Part shown: positions 39,823 to 49,330 of the stretch, one piece after another | Position numbering within the stretch: position 1 is the first letter of the stretch | Layout: every line of letters begins with the position of its first letter | Origin: Caldilineaceae bacterium | GTDB lineage: Bacteria; Chloroflexota; Anaerolineae; Caldilineales; Caldilineaceae | Direction of reading: 5' to 3' | Length of the DNA: 64,000 bases | Assembly (NCBI GenBank): GCA_020846635.1 | Contig: JADLDO010000041.1 | Coordinates: forward strand, 248,001 to 312,000 | The notes under the pieces: generated by a model | Database searches by the model: none | What the model was told of the DNA's origin: nothing | Seen by the model: only the letters and a program-made list of their open reading frames with translations | Translations under genes and position numbers: made by a program

Positions 39823-41158
39823 TTTTCTCCAATAATTCGAGAGCAGCATCTAGCTGCGGGTCTTGTCCTGCGTCATATTCTGCATCACTGATCGGGACTA
39901 TCACGTCGGGCGTCAATCCCACTCCATCAATTGTGCGATCCTTTGGCGAGAACCAACGGGCGATGGTAACGCGCATAATGCTGCCATTGCTCAAGTTGTG
40001 GGGCAACTGCACGCTGCCCTTGCCATAGGTCGTCGTGCCGATCAAGGTTGCGCGGCCTGTGTCCTGCAAGGCGCCCGCCACAATCTCAGAAGCGCTGGCG
40101 CTGCCCTCGTTCACCAGCACCACCACCGGTAAATCAGTCGTCACAGCCCGCCCTTCGGTGCGATAGGTTTCGATGCGCCCATCGCTAAAGCGCTCCAGCA
40201 ACACCACTTCGTCCTGCAAAAAGACACTGGCTACCTTCACTGCCTCGCGCAGCAGCCCGCCCGAATTGCCACGCAGATCAAAGATCATCGCGTGCGGATC
40301 ACGGGCCAACGCATTACGCACTGCTTCACGCACCAACGTACCCGAATTCTCGCTGAATGCGTTCAGCCGTACATAGGCGATCTTGCCATCTTCCCCCAAG
40401 CTGTCGGTGGCAATGGTGGGAATGGCAATGAGCGCACGCGTCACCGTCACATCAAACGGGGCTGCACCGGCGCGCTGCACCGTGAGCAAAATATCTGTCC
40501 CCTTTGGCCCGCGGATGCGGCGTACAGCCTCACTCACATCGGTCCCGACCAAACTCTCGCCATCAACAGCCAGGATCAGATCATTACGCCGCAACCCTGC
40601 CTTCCATGCCGGCTGGTTCTCAAAGGGCTCAGTGATCAGCAGCGTATCGGCTTCCTCATCCCACGCCACCCGCGCGCCAATCCCCTCAAATGAGCCATCC
40701 AGGTTGCTGCGGAAAAAGGCAGCTTCCTCCGGCGTCAGGAAGGAGGTATTCGGATCATCCAACAACCCCACCACGCCACGTATGGCGGCATAGGTGGCCT
40801 CTTCCGGTGTAGGCAATGTGCCGTTAAAATCGCGATAGAGTAGGTCCATCGCTTCCCAAAAGAGATCAAAGGCAGGATAGAGCGCCGCTTGTGCGCCATC
40901 GCTCTCCTCCGCATCGACGGCAGCCGCCTGAGCAGTCGAGCGCCCCCAGCCATAGCCAAAGGTCATCCCCAACGCAAAGACCAGCGCAAAAACAACAAAC
41001 ATCACCCCGCCTAACATCCACGGATGCCGCATCAAACCGTCAGGGCTTTGGCGAGGGTCGCGTTCAGTCGCCTCTGGCTTCTCCTGCGGCTTCTCTGTCG
41101 TCACCAAAGTGGCCTCTTGGGGTGATGATCCATCGGGCAGTAACTCTTGAACCGCCAT
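39806..41158 (-). CDS. S41-family C-terminal processing peptidase, copy 1
   Basis: This is a 450-residue serine protease of the CtpA/tail-specific type. The N-terminus has a cytoplasmic Pro/Glu-rich leader and one helix (about residues 43-66, VMFVVFALVFALGMTFGYGW), so the catalytic part faces outward. A PDZ domain follows (FEGIGARVAWDEEADTLL, WKAGLRRNDLILAVDGESL), then the S41 core with the nucleophile in VNEGSASASEIVAGAL and the Lys in TYGKGSVQ. The ATG at 41158 or a GTG two codons upstream is the start; GGAG fits either. A paralogue ends 37 bases upstream on the same strand, so they are a tandem duplication. Confidence 0.92.
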   Translation of the reverse strand: MAVQELLPDGSSPQEATLVTTEKPQEKPEATERDPRQSPDGLMRHPWMLGGVMFVVFALVFALGMTFGYGWGRSTAQAAAVDAEESDGAQAALYPAFDLFWEAMDLLYRDFNGTLPTPEEATYAAIRGVVGLLDDPNTSFLTPEEAAFFRSNLDGSFEGIGARVAWDEEADTLLITEPFENQPAWKAGLRRNDLILAVDGESLVGTDVSEAVRRIRGPKGTDILLTVQRAGAAPFDVTVTRALIAIPTIATDSLGEDGKIAYVRLNAFSENSGTLVREAVRNALARDPHAMIFDLRGNSGGLLREAVKVASVFLQDEVVLLERFSDGRIETYRTEGRAVTTDLPVVVLVNEGSASASEIVAGALQDTGRATLIGTTTYGKGSVQLPHNLSNGSIMRVTIARWFSPKDRTIDGVGLTPDVIVPISDAEYDAGQDPQLDAALELLEKRMRDE

Positions 41159-41195
41159 GCTCACAAATCTCCAACCAACAGCAAATTAAGGAATG

Positions 41196-42443
41196 CTAAT
41201 TTCCAGCTTGCGCCGTTGGCGTCGTGCCTGCCTGCGCGACCGTTGCCGCCTCCACTACCGCGATGGCCTCAGGCAGCGGATCGCTCCCCGCCACGATCGG
41301 CACATCCGGCTCCAACCCATTCCCCGAAATGGGGCGGCGATTGGGCGTCAACCATTGGGCATTGGTCACATGCAAGCTGCTTTGGTCGGACAACTCATGG
41401 ATCAACTGCACGCTGCCTTTGCCAAACGTCTTTTCCCCAACCAGCGTGGCACGTCCATGATCTTGCAGCGCTCCCGCCACAATCTCGGCAGCACTCGCCG
41501 AGCCACCATCCACAATGACCACCAGCGGCGCATCCACCATCATACCGGCAGTCGCTTCCTGGACGGTCTCGCTGCCATCTGCCTTCTGCTCTACAAAAAT
41601 GACTCCCTCATCCAGCCATAAATCGGCAATGGCGACGGCTGTGCTGACCAACCCGCCGCGGTTGCCACGCATGTCCAGAATATAGCGGGTCGCTCCTTGC
41701 TCCTGCAGTTCCGTGAGCGCCTGTTTCATCTCCTCGACGCTGCGCTCCGTAAAGAGCGTGTGGATGATATAGCCCACTGTGCCGCTGTCGGTATCCTCCA
41801 AAAGCCGCCATTCGACACTAGGCGTTTGCATCTCGGCGCGGGTAATGGACAGCGTCAACTCCTCTGCCCTGCCCCCGTCAGCGGGGGTACGCCGCACTAC
41901 CAGCGTCACCACAGAATCGATTGGCCCGCGTACCAATGTGGCGATTTCATCCAGGCTCATCGTGCGCGTGATCGCGTGGTTATCTACCATGAGCAGCAGG
42001 TCCCCATCGAGGACACCAGCCTCAGCAGCAGGCAATCCCGGCACAGGACGCAGGAGATAACCATCGTCCGACAGCTCGATATTGGCCCCAATGCCCCCAA
42101 AGCGTCCTGCCAGTTCGTCCCGTTCCAGTTCGCGCGGCTGCGGCTCGACAAAGTAGGTATAGGGGTCGTTGAAACTTGCCACCATCCCACGGATTGCGCC
42201 ATAAGTGCGCGCCGTGGCATCCGGCTTTTCGCCAAAGAAATCACGATCCAGAATCTGCCACGCGTCCCAATAGGCTCCCATGCTTTGACCCGCGGGCTGG
42301 TCTGAAGGAAGGATGTCCACCGGGGGTGCAATGACTGCTTCCGGCGCGCCATGCATCAGCGGATAGCTGATATAGCCGACGCCGAACGCCAGCCCAATCA
42401 CCGAAAGGATAACCAAGTAGATAGGCAAGTTTCGTATTGACAT
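41196..42443 (-). CDS. S41-family C-terminal processing peptidase, copy 2
   Basis: This 415-residue tandem paralogue of the downstream S41 protease also starts with a short cytoplasmic tail and one helix (about residues 5-25, LPIYLVILSVIGLAFGVGYI). The PDZ domain (FGGIGANIELSDDGYLL, AEAGVLDGDLLLMVDN) and the catalytic pair (Ser in VDGGSASAAEIVAGAL, Lys in TFGKGSVQ) are intact. The C-terminus ends in an Ala/Thr-rich tail. Such proteases trim membrane or secreted proteins from their C-termini. The gene is the first of a minus-strand run that continues with copy 1, smpB, tgt and the rRNA methyltransferase. Confidence 0.92.
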   Translation of the reverse strand: MSIRNLPIYLVILSVIGLAFGVGYISYPLMHGAPEAVIAPPVDILPSDQPAGQSMGAYWDAWQILDRDFFGEKPDATARTYGAIRGMVASFNDPYTYFVEPQPRELERDELAGRFGGIGANIELSDDGYLLRPVPGLPAAEAGVLDGDLLLMVDNHAITRTMSLDEIATLVRGPIDSVVTLVVRRTPADGGRAEELTLSITRAEMQTPSVEWRLLEDTDSGTVGYIIHTLFTERSVEEMKQALTELQEQGATRYILDMRGNRGGLVSTAVAIADLWLDEGVIFVEQKADGSETVQEATAGMMVDAPLVVIVDGGSASAAEIVAGALQDHGRATLVGEKTFGKGSVQLIHELSDQSSLHVTNAQWLTPNRRPISGNGLEPDVPIVAGSDPLPEAIAVVEAATVAQAGTTPTAQAGN

Positions 42444-42530
42444 AGGTAAACACGGATTCTACCACAGGCACAATGGTTGGCTCAAGGTCAACACATTACA
42501 AGCTAGAAATTCTCTCGCTTCGGAATATGA

Positions 42531-42539
42531 TGCTATACT
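42531..42539 (+). promoter_or_regulatory. Extended -10 element upstream of histidine phosphatase gene
   Basis: TGC-TATACT lies 56 bases before the gene; no good -35 box is seen. It matches the elements before the alcohol dehydrogenase gene and ftsH. Confidence 0.5.
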
Positions 42540-42594
42540 CGCACAGTCACACCGAGCTTGCTATCTGCAAGCTAGCCATCATTGAGGAGCGAAG

Positions 42595-43227
42595 ATGCAG
42601 ACTGAGTTTATTCTGATTCGTCACGGCGAAACCATCTGGAATGTCGAGGGCCGTTTTCAAGGTCAGCAGGATAGCCCGTTGACCCCATTGGGGATTGCAC
42701 AAGCCGAGGCCGCGGCAGTCCACGTATGCACCTACACGCCCACAGCGCTCTATTCCAGCGACCTCACGCGCACCTTGCAGACAGCGCAGCCCATTGCTCT
42801 CGCCACGGGACTGACGACTATCCACGAACCTGCTTTACGCGAGCGAAACTTGGGGATTTTTGAAGGACTCACACACGCCGAAGCGGAGATGCGCCACGGT
42901 GCCGAATATATGCGCTTTGCCGCGCGTGAACCGGAGTATGTGCTTCCTGCCGGGGAGAGTTTAGCGCAACTGAGCCAACGGGGCATGGGGATTCTGGCGA
43001 CACTCGCCCAACGACATCCGGGCGAACGGGTGGCAATTGTCTCCCACGGCGCGCTGTTGACTGCCATCCTGCGCCACATCCAGGGGATCGAGCTCCACCT
43101 GCCCAGCCCGTTTACAATCCACAACGGCAGCATCAGCCGCGTTCACTATCACGATACACCCGGCGCGTGGTCGTTGATCACATTGGGCGAGGTTCTTCAC
43201 CTGGATCATATAACTGTAGCCGGCTAA
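42595..43227 (+). CDS. Histidine phosphatase (phosphoglycerate mutase-like/CobC-type)
   Basis: This is a 210-residue branch-2 histidine phosphatase. The catalytic RHG motif is in LIRHGETIWNVEGRFQGQQD (residues about 7-26), and the second core His is in VAIVSHGALLTAILRH. The typical Arg/Glu residues are in SSDLTRTLQTA and LRERNLGIFEGL. The length and motifs fit GpmB, alpha-ribazole phosphatase (CobC) or general sugar-phosphate phosphatases; with no cobalamin genes nearby I cannot choose. GAGGAG lies 7 bases before the ATG. It is a single plus-strand gene between minus-strand blocks. Confidence 0.88.
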   Translation: MQTEFILIRHGETIWNVEGRFQGQQDSPLTPLGIAQAEAAAVHVCTYTPTALYSSDLTRTLQTAQPIALATGLTTIHEPALRERNLGIFEGLTHAEAEMRHGAEYMRFAAREPEYVLPAGESLAQLSQRGMGILATLAQRHPGERVAIVSHGALLTAILRHIQGIELHLPSPFTIHNGSISRVHYHDTPGAWSLITLGEVLHLDHITVAG

Positions 43228-43261
43228 CTAGCGCACATAGCACTGATTAGCTACCGCAAGG

Positions 43262-44404
43262 CTACACAGGGCGCACCCTGGACGAATCACGCGCCGAGGC
43301 TTGTTCGCGGCGATGCCTCACAAGCAGATCCGGGTTGAGCCGGTGACCAATTCCTGCTTCTTGTGACAAGAACAAATAGCCGTCCTCAATGCGTTCCACC
43401 GGAGCCAGCAGGTCGGCGCGCCAATCCACCTCACCCCAGGCATATTCCAGAATGTAAAAGTTGGGCACGGTGCTGATCACCTGAGCGGTAGCTGCCGTGG
43501 CAACAGGTCCAGCAGGATTATGCGGCGCAATTAACAGTTGGGCCATCTGCGCGGCCGCGGCGATCTGCTTGGTGATTGCCAAGCCGCCATCGTGCTTCAC
43601 ATCGGGCATCAGCATATCCACCACCCGACGCGTCAGGAAGGGACGAAAGCCCTCCATTCCAAAAAGATTCTCGCCCGAAGCAGTGGGCATGGGGATTTGC
43701 GCCGTAATCGCAGCCAGATCATCCACCTGTGCGTCCGGCACTGGCTCCTCATACCAAAAAAGGCGACAATCCGCTAGCTCCGCGGCCACAATCAGCCCCT
43801 CGGAGGAATCCATACGTCCATGACAATCCACTGCTAACTCTACGGTGTCGCCAATTGCCTGGCGTACCGCACGCACCCGCTCCACCCCCGCACGCCATGC
43901 CGCTTTTGGCCCGGTACGGATATGGTCAGGCTGCCTAAGTTCATCGAAAGGGGCCAGCTTGATCGCGCCAAACCCCTCACCGACCGCTTGTGTCGCGGCA
44001 TGGGCAAAGCCCTGGGGCGTGCGTTCGCGCACATGACGGTTGATATTGGCATAGAGCCGCAATTTGTCGCGCAGCGCGCCGCCAAAGAGCCGGTGGACGG
44101 GTACGCCTAACTCCTGCCCGACAATGTCCCAAAGCGCCTGCTCTACTCCGCTCAACGCCGTCTGTGATGCGCGCCCCCCATTCAAGCGCGCCATCTTCTG
44201 CACCGCGGCCTCAATTTGCCGCGGATCATGGCCGCGCAACTGTTCGTCAAAATGCTGGAGCGCGGCCACTGCCAGCGCATCAGAACCGCTGTGGCTCGCC
44301 TCCCCCAGCCCGACAATGCCCGCGTCGGTGTGGACATGGACAAAGAGCCAGTCGCCACGATGGTTGACATGCACGACAACAGGTTCGATAGAGGTAATCT
44401 GCAT
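43262..44404 (-). CDS. Enolase-superfamily sugar-acid dehydratase (mandelate racemase/MLE group)
   Basis: This 380-residue enzyme has an N-terminal capping domain (DWLFVHVHTDAGIVGLGEAS) and the (beta/alpha)7-barrel of the mandelate racemase group. Candidate metal ligands are the Asp in AVDCHGRMD, the Glu in FWYEEPVP and the Glu in ASGENLFG. A His in LIAPHNPAGPVATAA fits the catalytic position seen in D-galactonate and D-mannonate dehydratases. It therefore probably dehydrates an acid sugar to a 2-keto-3-deoxy acid, but the substrate is open. The start at 44404 lies 33 bases downstream of repeat R6. No sugar transporter is adjacent. Confidence 0.85.
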   Translation of the reverse strand: MQITSIEPVVVHVNHRGDWLFVHVHTDAGIVGLGEASHSGSDALAVAALQHFDEQLRGHDPRQIEAAVQKMARLNGGRASQTALSGVEQALWDIVGQELGVPVHRLFGGALRDKLRLYANINRHVRERTPQGFAHAATQAVGEGFGAIKLAPFDELRQPDHIRTGPKAAWRAGVERVRAVRQAIGDTVELAVDCHGRMDSSEGLIVAAELADCRLFWYEEPVPDAQVDDLAAITAQIPMPTASGENLFGMEGFRPFLTRRVVDMLMPDVKHDGGLAITKQIAAAAQMAQLLIAPHNPAGPVATAATAQVISTVPNFYILEYAWGEVDWRADLLAPVERIEDGYLFLSQEAGIGHRLNPDLLVRHRREQASARDSSRVRPV

Positions 44405-44436
44405 CAGTAGGCTCCTTGTTCATCATTAGCTCAAAT

Positions 44437-44470
44437 ACCCTCCCGGAAGCTTCTGGGCTTCTGGGAGGGT
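44437..44470. repeat. Dispersed inverted repeat R6
   Basis: ACCCTCCCGGAAGC and GCTTCTGGGAGGGT form a stem with one G-T pair. On the minus strand it lies 7 bases after the stop of the DUF58 gene. Confidence 0.86.
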
Positions 44471-44477
44471 TACATAG

Positions 44478-45797
44478 CTAGATCGCTTCCCGCGCCTTCA
44501 ACTCCAAGTAGCGGTTGATTACCGCAATACTCAATTCATCAGCCGGGACATCCAACGTCAAGACACCCTGTCGCTGTAGCTGCTCCAGCGTGACCTGTCG
44601 TTCCTCCAAGAGCCGCTCTGCTACTGTGCGCCCATAGAGCGCGGCGCTATCATCCACTGGCTGGCGGGCCAACGCCTGCACCGTGGGGTCACGCAATGTC
44701 ACCAACAGCACCAAATGCCGCCGCTGCAAATGGGCCAACTGCGCGGCGAGGGTTTGCGTATAGAGCGCGCCCGTCAGATCGCTAAAGAGCAGCACCAAAC
44801 TGCGCTTGGCCTGCTTCGTCGCCACATAGGCAATCGCCGCGGTATAATCCGGCTCCACGGGCTGGCTTTCCACGGCATAGAGTTGGGCCAAGAGCCGGTG
44901 AAACTGTGCCTTGCCACCACGCGGCGCAACCCAGGTGTGTGGTGCATCGGCAAAGGCGAGCAGACCGACCCGATCCCCCTTCTGCGCCGCTACATAGGCC
45001 AAGAGCAACACTGCATTGATCGCATAATCCAGCTTTGCCACCTCACCCACGGGGCTACGCATCATGCGCCCTATGTCCAACAGCGCGATCACGGTCTGGC
45101 TGCGTTCGGTCTCAAACTCCACACTGATGGGTTTGCCGCGGCGCGCCGTCGCTTGCCAGTTAATGCGCCGGTAGTCATCGTCCGGCGAATAGTCACGCAG
45201 CCGCTCGAACTCGCTGCCCCGCCCCAATAGGCGTGTGGCGCGCAGCCCCAACTCCCACAGCCGGTTGCGGCGCAGGAGCAGATCATATTTCCGCACATCT
45301 ACTAGATTGGGATAGACCTTGACAGGAGCCGCTGCCGCAAAGATCGCTTGGCGCAGGAGAAAGCCCAGCGTGGAGCGCCAACGCAGATGTAAATCGCCAA
45401 AACGATAGTCACCCCGGCGCGGTGGGCGCACCGTATAGACCAATTCCAACGTCTGCCCCGGCACACTCAACGCGGTGAGAATACGCTGGTCGTTCTCCAG
45501 CCCAAAGTTCGTGGGGATCTCATCACGCAGCCAGATGGGCAGCGCCGGGCCATCACCGCGCCGCGCCACCCGCACTGTAATACGGTTGGGAGCCGCCAGG
45601 GAGAGCCGCTCATCGTGGTGGCGGCTCAGGCTCCACGCGCGCGGGCCGGGTGTCATGCGCCAATCCGCCATCAGCACCGCGCCACAGATCAGCCCCCACG
45701 CCAATGCCACCAGCGAAGCCCAACTCCACCAGGCAGCCGCCGCCAGGAACAGAGCTATAGGCAGGAACAGCCAAAGGGCGCGGCGCGTCAACTGCAT
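44478..45797 (-). CDS. DUF58-domain membrane protein
   Basis: This 439-residue protein has two N-terminal helices (LWLFLPIALFLAAAAWW and ALAWGLICGAVLMADW) and then a large soluble part. The DUF58 signature FERLRDYSPDDDYRRINWQATARRGKP is near residues 194-220, followed by a von Willebrand A-like fold (SQTVIALLDIGRMM). DUF58 proteins are normally encoded beside a MoxR AAA+ ATPase and a transglutaminase-like gene and act in protein-complex maturation. Neither partner is adjacent here. The upstream APC permease gene ends 4 bases before this start, so the two are probably co-transcribed. Confidence 0.88.
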   Translation of the reverse strand: MQLTRRALWLFLPIALFLAAAAWWSWASLVALAWGLICGAVLMADWRMTPGPRAWSLSRHHDERLSLAAPNRITVRVARRGDGPALPIWLRDEIPTNFGLENDQRILTALSVPGQTLELVYTVRPPRRGDYRFGDLHLRWRSTLGFLLRQAIFAAAAPVKVYPNLVDVRKYDLLLRRNRLWELGLRATRLLGRGSEFERLRDYSPDDDYRRINWQATARRGKPISVEFETERSQTVIALLDIGRMMRSPVGEVAKLDYAINAVLLLAYVAAQKGDRVGLLAFADAPHTWVAPRGGKAQFHRLLAQLYAVESQPVEPDYTAAIAYVATKQAKRSLVLLFSDLTGALYTQTLAAQLAHLQRRHLVLLVTLRDPTVQALARQPVDDSAALYGRTVAERLLEERQVTLEQLQRQGVLTLDVPADELSIAVINRYLELKAREAI

Positions 45798-45801
45798 GGC
45801 A

Positions 45802-47115
45802 CTAGAGTTTGCGTGCGATCCAACGCCAGCCCAGCCCCACCACGATCAACAGGGAACCTGTGATCCAGATCGCTGGTTCCACCCAGAAAGCGAGAAAGAG
45901 ACAGGCCAACAACCCCAGTGCTGCCACCACGCGTGGATAACGCCGCTTGTCCGCAGGAAGTTGATAGGCAGCCAGGTTGGTGATGGCGTAGTAGAGCAGC
46001 ACCGTAAAGGCGCTGAATGACCAGGTGGTGCGAATATCGCCGATCAGCACCAGGATGGCAATCAACACACCCACCGTGACCACAGCAATCTCCGGTGTGC
46101 GGCCCGCCTTGCTCACGCGCGCGACGGCTACGGGCATATCATGCCGCCGCCCCATTGCCAGCATGACGCGCGACAGCCCCAGGATCAAGTTGAGCAGCAC
46201 ACCCAGCAGTGCGGTCATCGCCCCAATCGTCAAGAGCCAACCCGCGCCTGGCAGCCCAAAGCTTGCGGCAATCACTTCCAGCGGAGCCGATGTGTCCGCC
46301 GTAATGGTCGCAAAGCTCTCCGCGCCCACATTCGCCACCGCAGTCACGGTCACGGCACTGTAGAGCAGCATGGAAGCCAGCAGCGTCACCACAATGGCAC
46401 GCGGGATTGTGCGCTCTGGGTCACGCACCTCTTCACCCAGCGTGGCAATGCGCCCATAGCCCGTATAGGCGACGAACATCAACGCCGTGGCATGAAAGAG
46501 TGCGCGCACAGGGCTAACACCCGCCGAGGGCGGTGGAAAGAAAGGAGTGAAATTGGTCGCAAAGTTGTTGACGGCCCCCTCCAACCCGCCCCACACAAAA
46601 AAGAGCAGGCTGCCAATCGTCACCGAGACCATCAGCACATTGGTCACATTCGATTGGCGTATGCCACCGAGGATAATCACCGTCAGCACGACGACCGCAG
46701 CGAGGGCAAGCCCCATCCGCCACAGGTGGCTGTTCAAGTCAAGCACACTCAGGAGATAGCCCGCAAAGCCCAGTGCGGCTGTCGCTGCCGATGCGCTCTT
46801 GGCACACAGAAACATCCACCCCGCGACAAAGCCCAACGTGGGATTTAGATACTTATAGCCATATTCATAGGTTCCGCCGCTGACCGGATGGCTGGCGGCA
46901 AGCTGCGCGCTGGAGAGTCCGTTAAAAGCGGCGACGACGGCTGCTAATGCCACTGCCAAAACCACCGCCGGCCCTGCAATCCCAGCCGCAATCCCCGTAC
47001 TCACAAAGACGCCCGTACCGATAATCGACCCCAGCCCCATCATCACTGCGCCAAAGATACCTAGTTCACGCCGCAGTTGGGGCGAAATTGGCGTTGAAGT
47101 ATTGATTTGTTCCAC
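45802..47115 (-). CDS. APC-family amino acid permease
   Basis: This 437-residue protein has about 12 transmembrane helices. The first helix region, RRELGIFGAVMMGLGSIIGTGVF, carries the unwound GxG substrate-binding motif of the amino acid-polyamine-organocation superfamily. ASHPVSGGTYEYGYKYL and YTGYGRIATLGEEVRDPERTIPRAI are the next conserved blocks. It is an importer or exchanger of an amino acid, polyamine or related cation; the substrate cannot be read. It precedes the DUF58 gene by 4 bases on the same strand. Confidence 0.9.
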   Translation of the reverse strand: MEQINTSTPISPQLRRELGIFGAVMMGLGSIIGTGVFVSTGIAAGIAGPAVVLAVALAAVVAAFNGLSSAQLAASHPVSGGTYEYGYKYLNPTLGFVAGWMFLCAKSASAATAALGFAGYLLSVLDLNSHLWRMGLALAAVVVLTVIILGGIRQSNVTNVLMVSVTIGSLLFFVWGGLEGAVNNFATNFTPFFPPPSAGVSPVRALFHATALMFVAYTGYGRIATLGEEVRDPERTIPRAIVVTLLASMLLYSAVTVTAVANVGAESFATITADTSAPLEVIAASFGLPGAGWLLTIGAMTALLGVLLNLILGLSRVMLAMGRRHDMPVAVARVSKAGRTPEIAVVTVGVLIAILVLIGDIRTTWSFSAFTVLLYYAITNLAAYQLPADKRRYPRVVAALGLLACLFLAFWVEPAIWITGSLLIVVGLGWRWIARKL

Positions 47116-47248
47116 ACACTATCTCTCTCAATTACGGCTGCGGCCCTTTTTGACCGCAGCAGCCATCCTCGACTTCTCCAGCAGATTGTGAGCCACTGGG
47201 ATTATGGTTTATATACTTCGGGGAATCATCAAGACATCAACTGTCGAA

Positions 47249-47281
47249 ACCCTCCCGGAAGCTCCGAGTTTCCGGGAGGGT
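47249..47281. repeat. Dispersed inverted repeat R7
   Basis: ACCCTCCCGGAAGCT and AGTTTCCGGGAGGGT flank a CCG loop, with one mismatch in the stem. It lies 40 bases after the aspS stop on the minus strand and is followed there by TTTCG. Confidence 0.85.
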
Positions 47282-47321
47282 GAACGCCTGAAGAGTTAAC
47301 ACCTTAAAAGTTATAGAGTCT

Positions 47322-49133
47322 CTATTGAGAAACCGCGGCCTTTTGCGCGCGCAGCGCAATATGGAGCTCTTTCAACTGCGCTTCTGTCACCGGGCTGGGC
47401 GCATTCACCATCAAGTCCGTCCCTGCCGCGGTCTTGGGGAAGGCGATTACATCGCGAATGCTTGTCGTTTCGGCAAAGAGCGCGGCCACGCGGTCGATGC
47501 CCAATGCAATGCCGCCATGTGGCGGAGCGCCATATTGGAATGCCTCGAGCAGATGGCCGAACTGCGCTTCCACATCGGCCCGATTCAAGCCCAGCACCGC
47601 AAACAGACGATCTTGCAGATCGCTGCGATGAATACGGATGCTGCCGCCGCCAATCTCCCAGCCATTCAGCACCACATCATACGCCTTTGCCAAGACTGCG
47701 CCCGGATCGCTTTCTAACTTATCCCAATCCTGGTCGCGTGCGCTTGTAAAGGGGTGATGCACTGCCTGCCAACGCTTCTCATCCTCATTATATTCTAACA
47801 GCGGGAAGTCTGTTACCCAGCAGAACGCCAAGAGATTGTTGTCAATCAGGTTGGCGCGCCGCCCCACTTCCAGGCGCAGATTGCTCAGACTTTGCGCCAC
47901 CACTGCCGGCTTGTCAGCTACAATCAGAATCAGGTCGCCCGCCTGTGCGCCGCTGGTCTGGATGATGGCGCTCAACTCCTGCGGGCTAAAGAACTTGGCA
48001 ATTTGGCTGCGTAGGGCATCCTCGCCATAAGCGCCATCCGCACCCGGTGCGCCGGTCACACCGATCCACGCCAGCCCCTTTGCGCCATACTGTTTGACAT
48101 ACTCGGTCAATTCATCGATCTCGCGGCGGGCCAAGCTCGCCCCCCCCGGATAGACCAGCCCTTTGACCTCTCCCCCAGCCGCCAGCGCATTCTGAAAGAC
48201 ACCGAAACCCGATTCTTTCACCACCTCGCCCAAGTTGAACAACTGCACACCAAAGCGGATATCGGGGCGATCCACGCCATATTTCTCCATCGCCTCCGCA
48301 TAGGTAATCAACGGGAAGGGCGTCTGTAGAATGGGTTTCGTACTGATCTCGGCACAGAGCTTGAGCAGCATCTCCTCGATCAGCGCACGAATGTCCTGGG
48401 CATCGACAAAGCTCATCTCCAGGTCAAGCTGCGTAAACTCCGGCTGGCGATCCGCGCGCAGATCTTCATCGCGGAAGCAGCGGGCGATCTGGAAGTAACG
48501 CTCAATCCCTGCCACCATTAACAGTTGCTTCAACTGCTGCGGGCTTTGCGGCAGCGCATAGAACTCATGCGCGTGGAGACGGCTGGGCACAATAAAGTCG
48601 CGCGCGCCCTCCGGTGTGCTCTTGAGCAGAATCGGCGTTTCGATCTCCAGAAAGTCCCGATCTGAAAAATACTCGCGGATAAAGCGCACAATCCTATGGC
48701 GCAGTGCCAGGTTGTTGTACATGCGCGGGCGGCGCAAGTCCAGATAGCGATACTTGAGGCGCAGCCCCTCGTCCACTTCGTCGGCGTTGCCGCTGATATA
48801 GAAAGGCGGCGTCTTGGCTGTGTTGAGGATCACCACTTCGTCGACGATCACCTCGATTGCGCCCGTTGCCAGGTTGGGGTTTTCAAAGCCTTCCGGGCGC
48901 GCACGCACCGTTCCCTTCACCTGCAACACATACTCGTTGCGCGCCTGGTTGGCGACTTCATGGGCAGTGGTGCTGTCTTCATCAATCGTCACTTGGGTCA
49001 ATCCAAAGCGGTCACGCAGATCAATAAAGATCAAACCGCCGTGGTCGCGGCGACGGTTGACCCACCCCGCCAGCGTCACCTGCTGGCCGATCTGGGCCGC
49101 CGTTAGTTCACCGCATGTATGCGTCTTCAACAT
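47322..49133 (-). CDS. aspS: Aspartyl-tRNA synthetase
   Basis: This 603-residue class II synthetase has the bacterial-type architecture. The N-terminal OB-fold is TLAGWVNRRRDHGGLIFIDL, the catalytic core includes ARDFIVPSRLHAHEFYALPQSPQQLKQLLM and CFRDEDLRADRQPEFTQLD (motif 2), the GAD insertion domain is at about residues 290-420, and motif 3 is GGIALGIDRVAAL. An in-frame extension of 63 codons exists upstream, but GAGGATG before the ATG at 49133 and the family's N-terminus (MLKTHTCGELT) fix the start. Whether it is discriminating or also charges tRNA-Asn was not determined. Confidence 0.97.
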   Translation of the reverse strand: MLKTHTCGELTAAQIGQQVTLAGWVNRRRDHGGLIFIDLRDRFGLTQVTIDEDSTTAHEVANQARNEYVLQVKGTVRARPEGFENPNLATGAIEVIVDEVVILNTAKTPPFYISGNADEVDEGLRLKYRYLDLRRPRMYNNLALRHRIVRFIREYFSDRDFLEIETPILLKSTPEGARDFIVPSRLHAHEFYALPQSPQQLKQLLMVAGIERYFQIARCFRDEDLRADRQPEFTQLDLEMSFVDAQDIRALIEEMLLKLCAEISTKPILQTPFPLITYAEAMEKYGVDRPDIRFGVQLFNLGEVVKESGFGVFQNALAAGGEVKGLVYPGGASLARREIDELTEYVKQYGAKGLAWIGVTGAPGADGAYGEDALRSQIAKFFSPQELSAIIQTSGAQAGDLILIVADKPAVVAQSLSNLRLEVGRRANLIDNNLLAFCWVTDFPLLEYNEDEKRWQAVHHPFTSARDQDWDKLESDPGAVLAKAYDVVLNGWEIGGGSIRIHRSDLQDRLFAVLGLNRADVEAQFGHLLEAFQYGAPPHGGIALGIDRVAALFAETTSIRDVIAFPKTAAGTDLMVNAPSPVTEAQLKELHIALRAQKAAVSQ

Positions 49134-49293
49134 AAAATCATCCTCTTCGCGCAGAGATAAAATCAGATTAATTGCGAAATGTATGCGTTTTCGTCCATTA
49201 TAGTTTGCGTTTGGCTGCGGTGCAATTGTAAGTGGTGCAACGGGCATATCTCTAGACAGTAACGAATTAGTATCGCTTTGTACCTTCGAGTAT

Positions 49294-49323
49294 TTGGTGT
49301 GGCTAGAGCAAGGGCGGTACAAT
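49294..49323 (+). promoter_or_regulatory. Promoter predicting a leaderless SNF2 mRNA
   Basis: TTGGTG (49294-49299) and TACAAT (49318-49323) are spaced by 18 bases. The expected start site, 7 bases after the -10 box, falls at 49330-49331, which is the A of the SNF2 start codon. No ribosome-binding site precedes that ATG. Confidence 0.5.
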
Positions 49324-49330
49324 ACTCGTT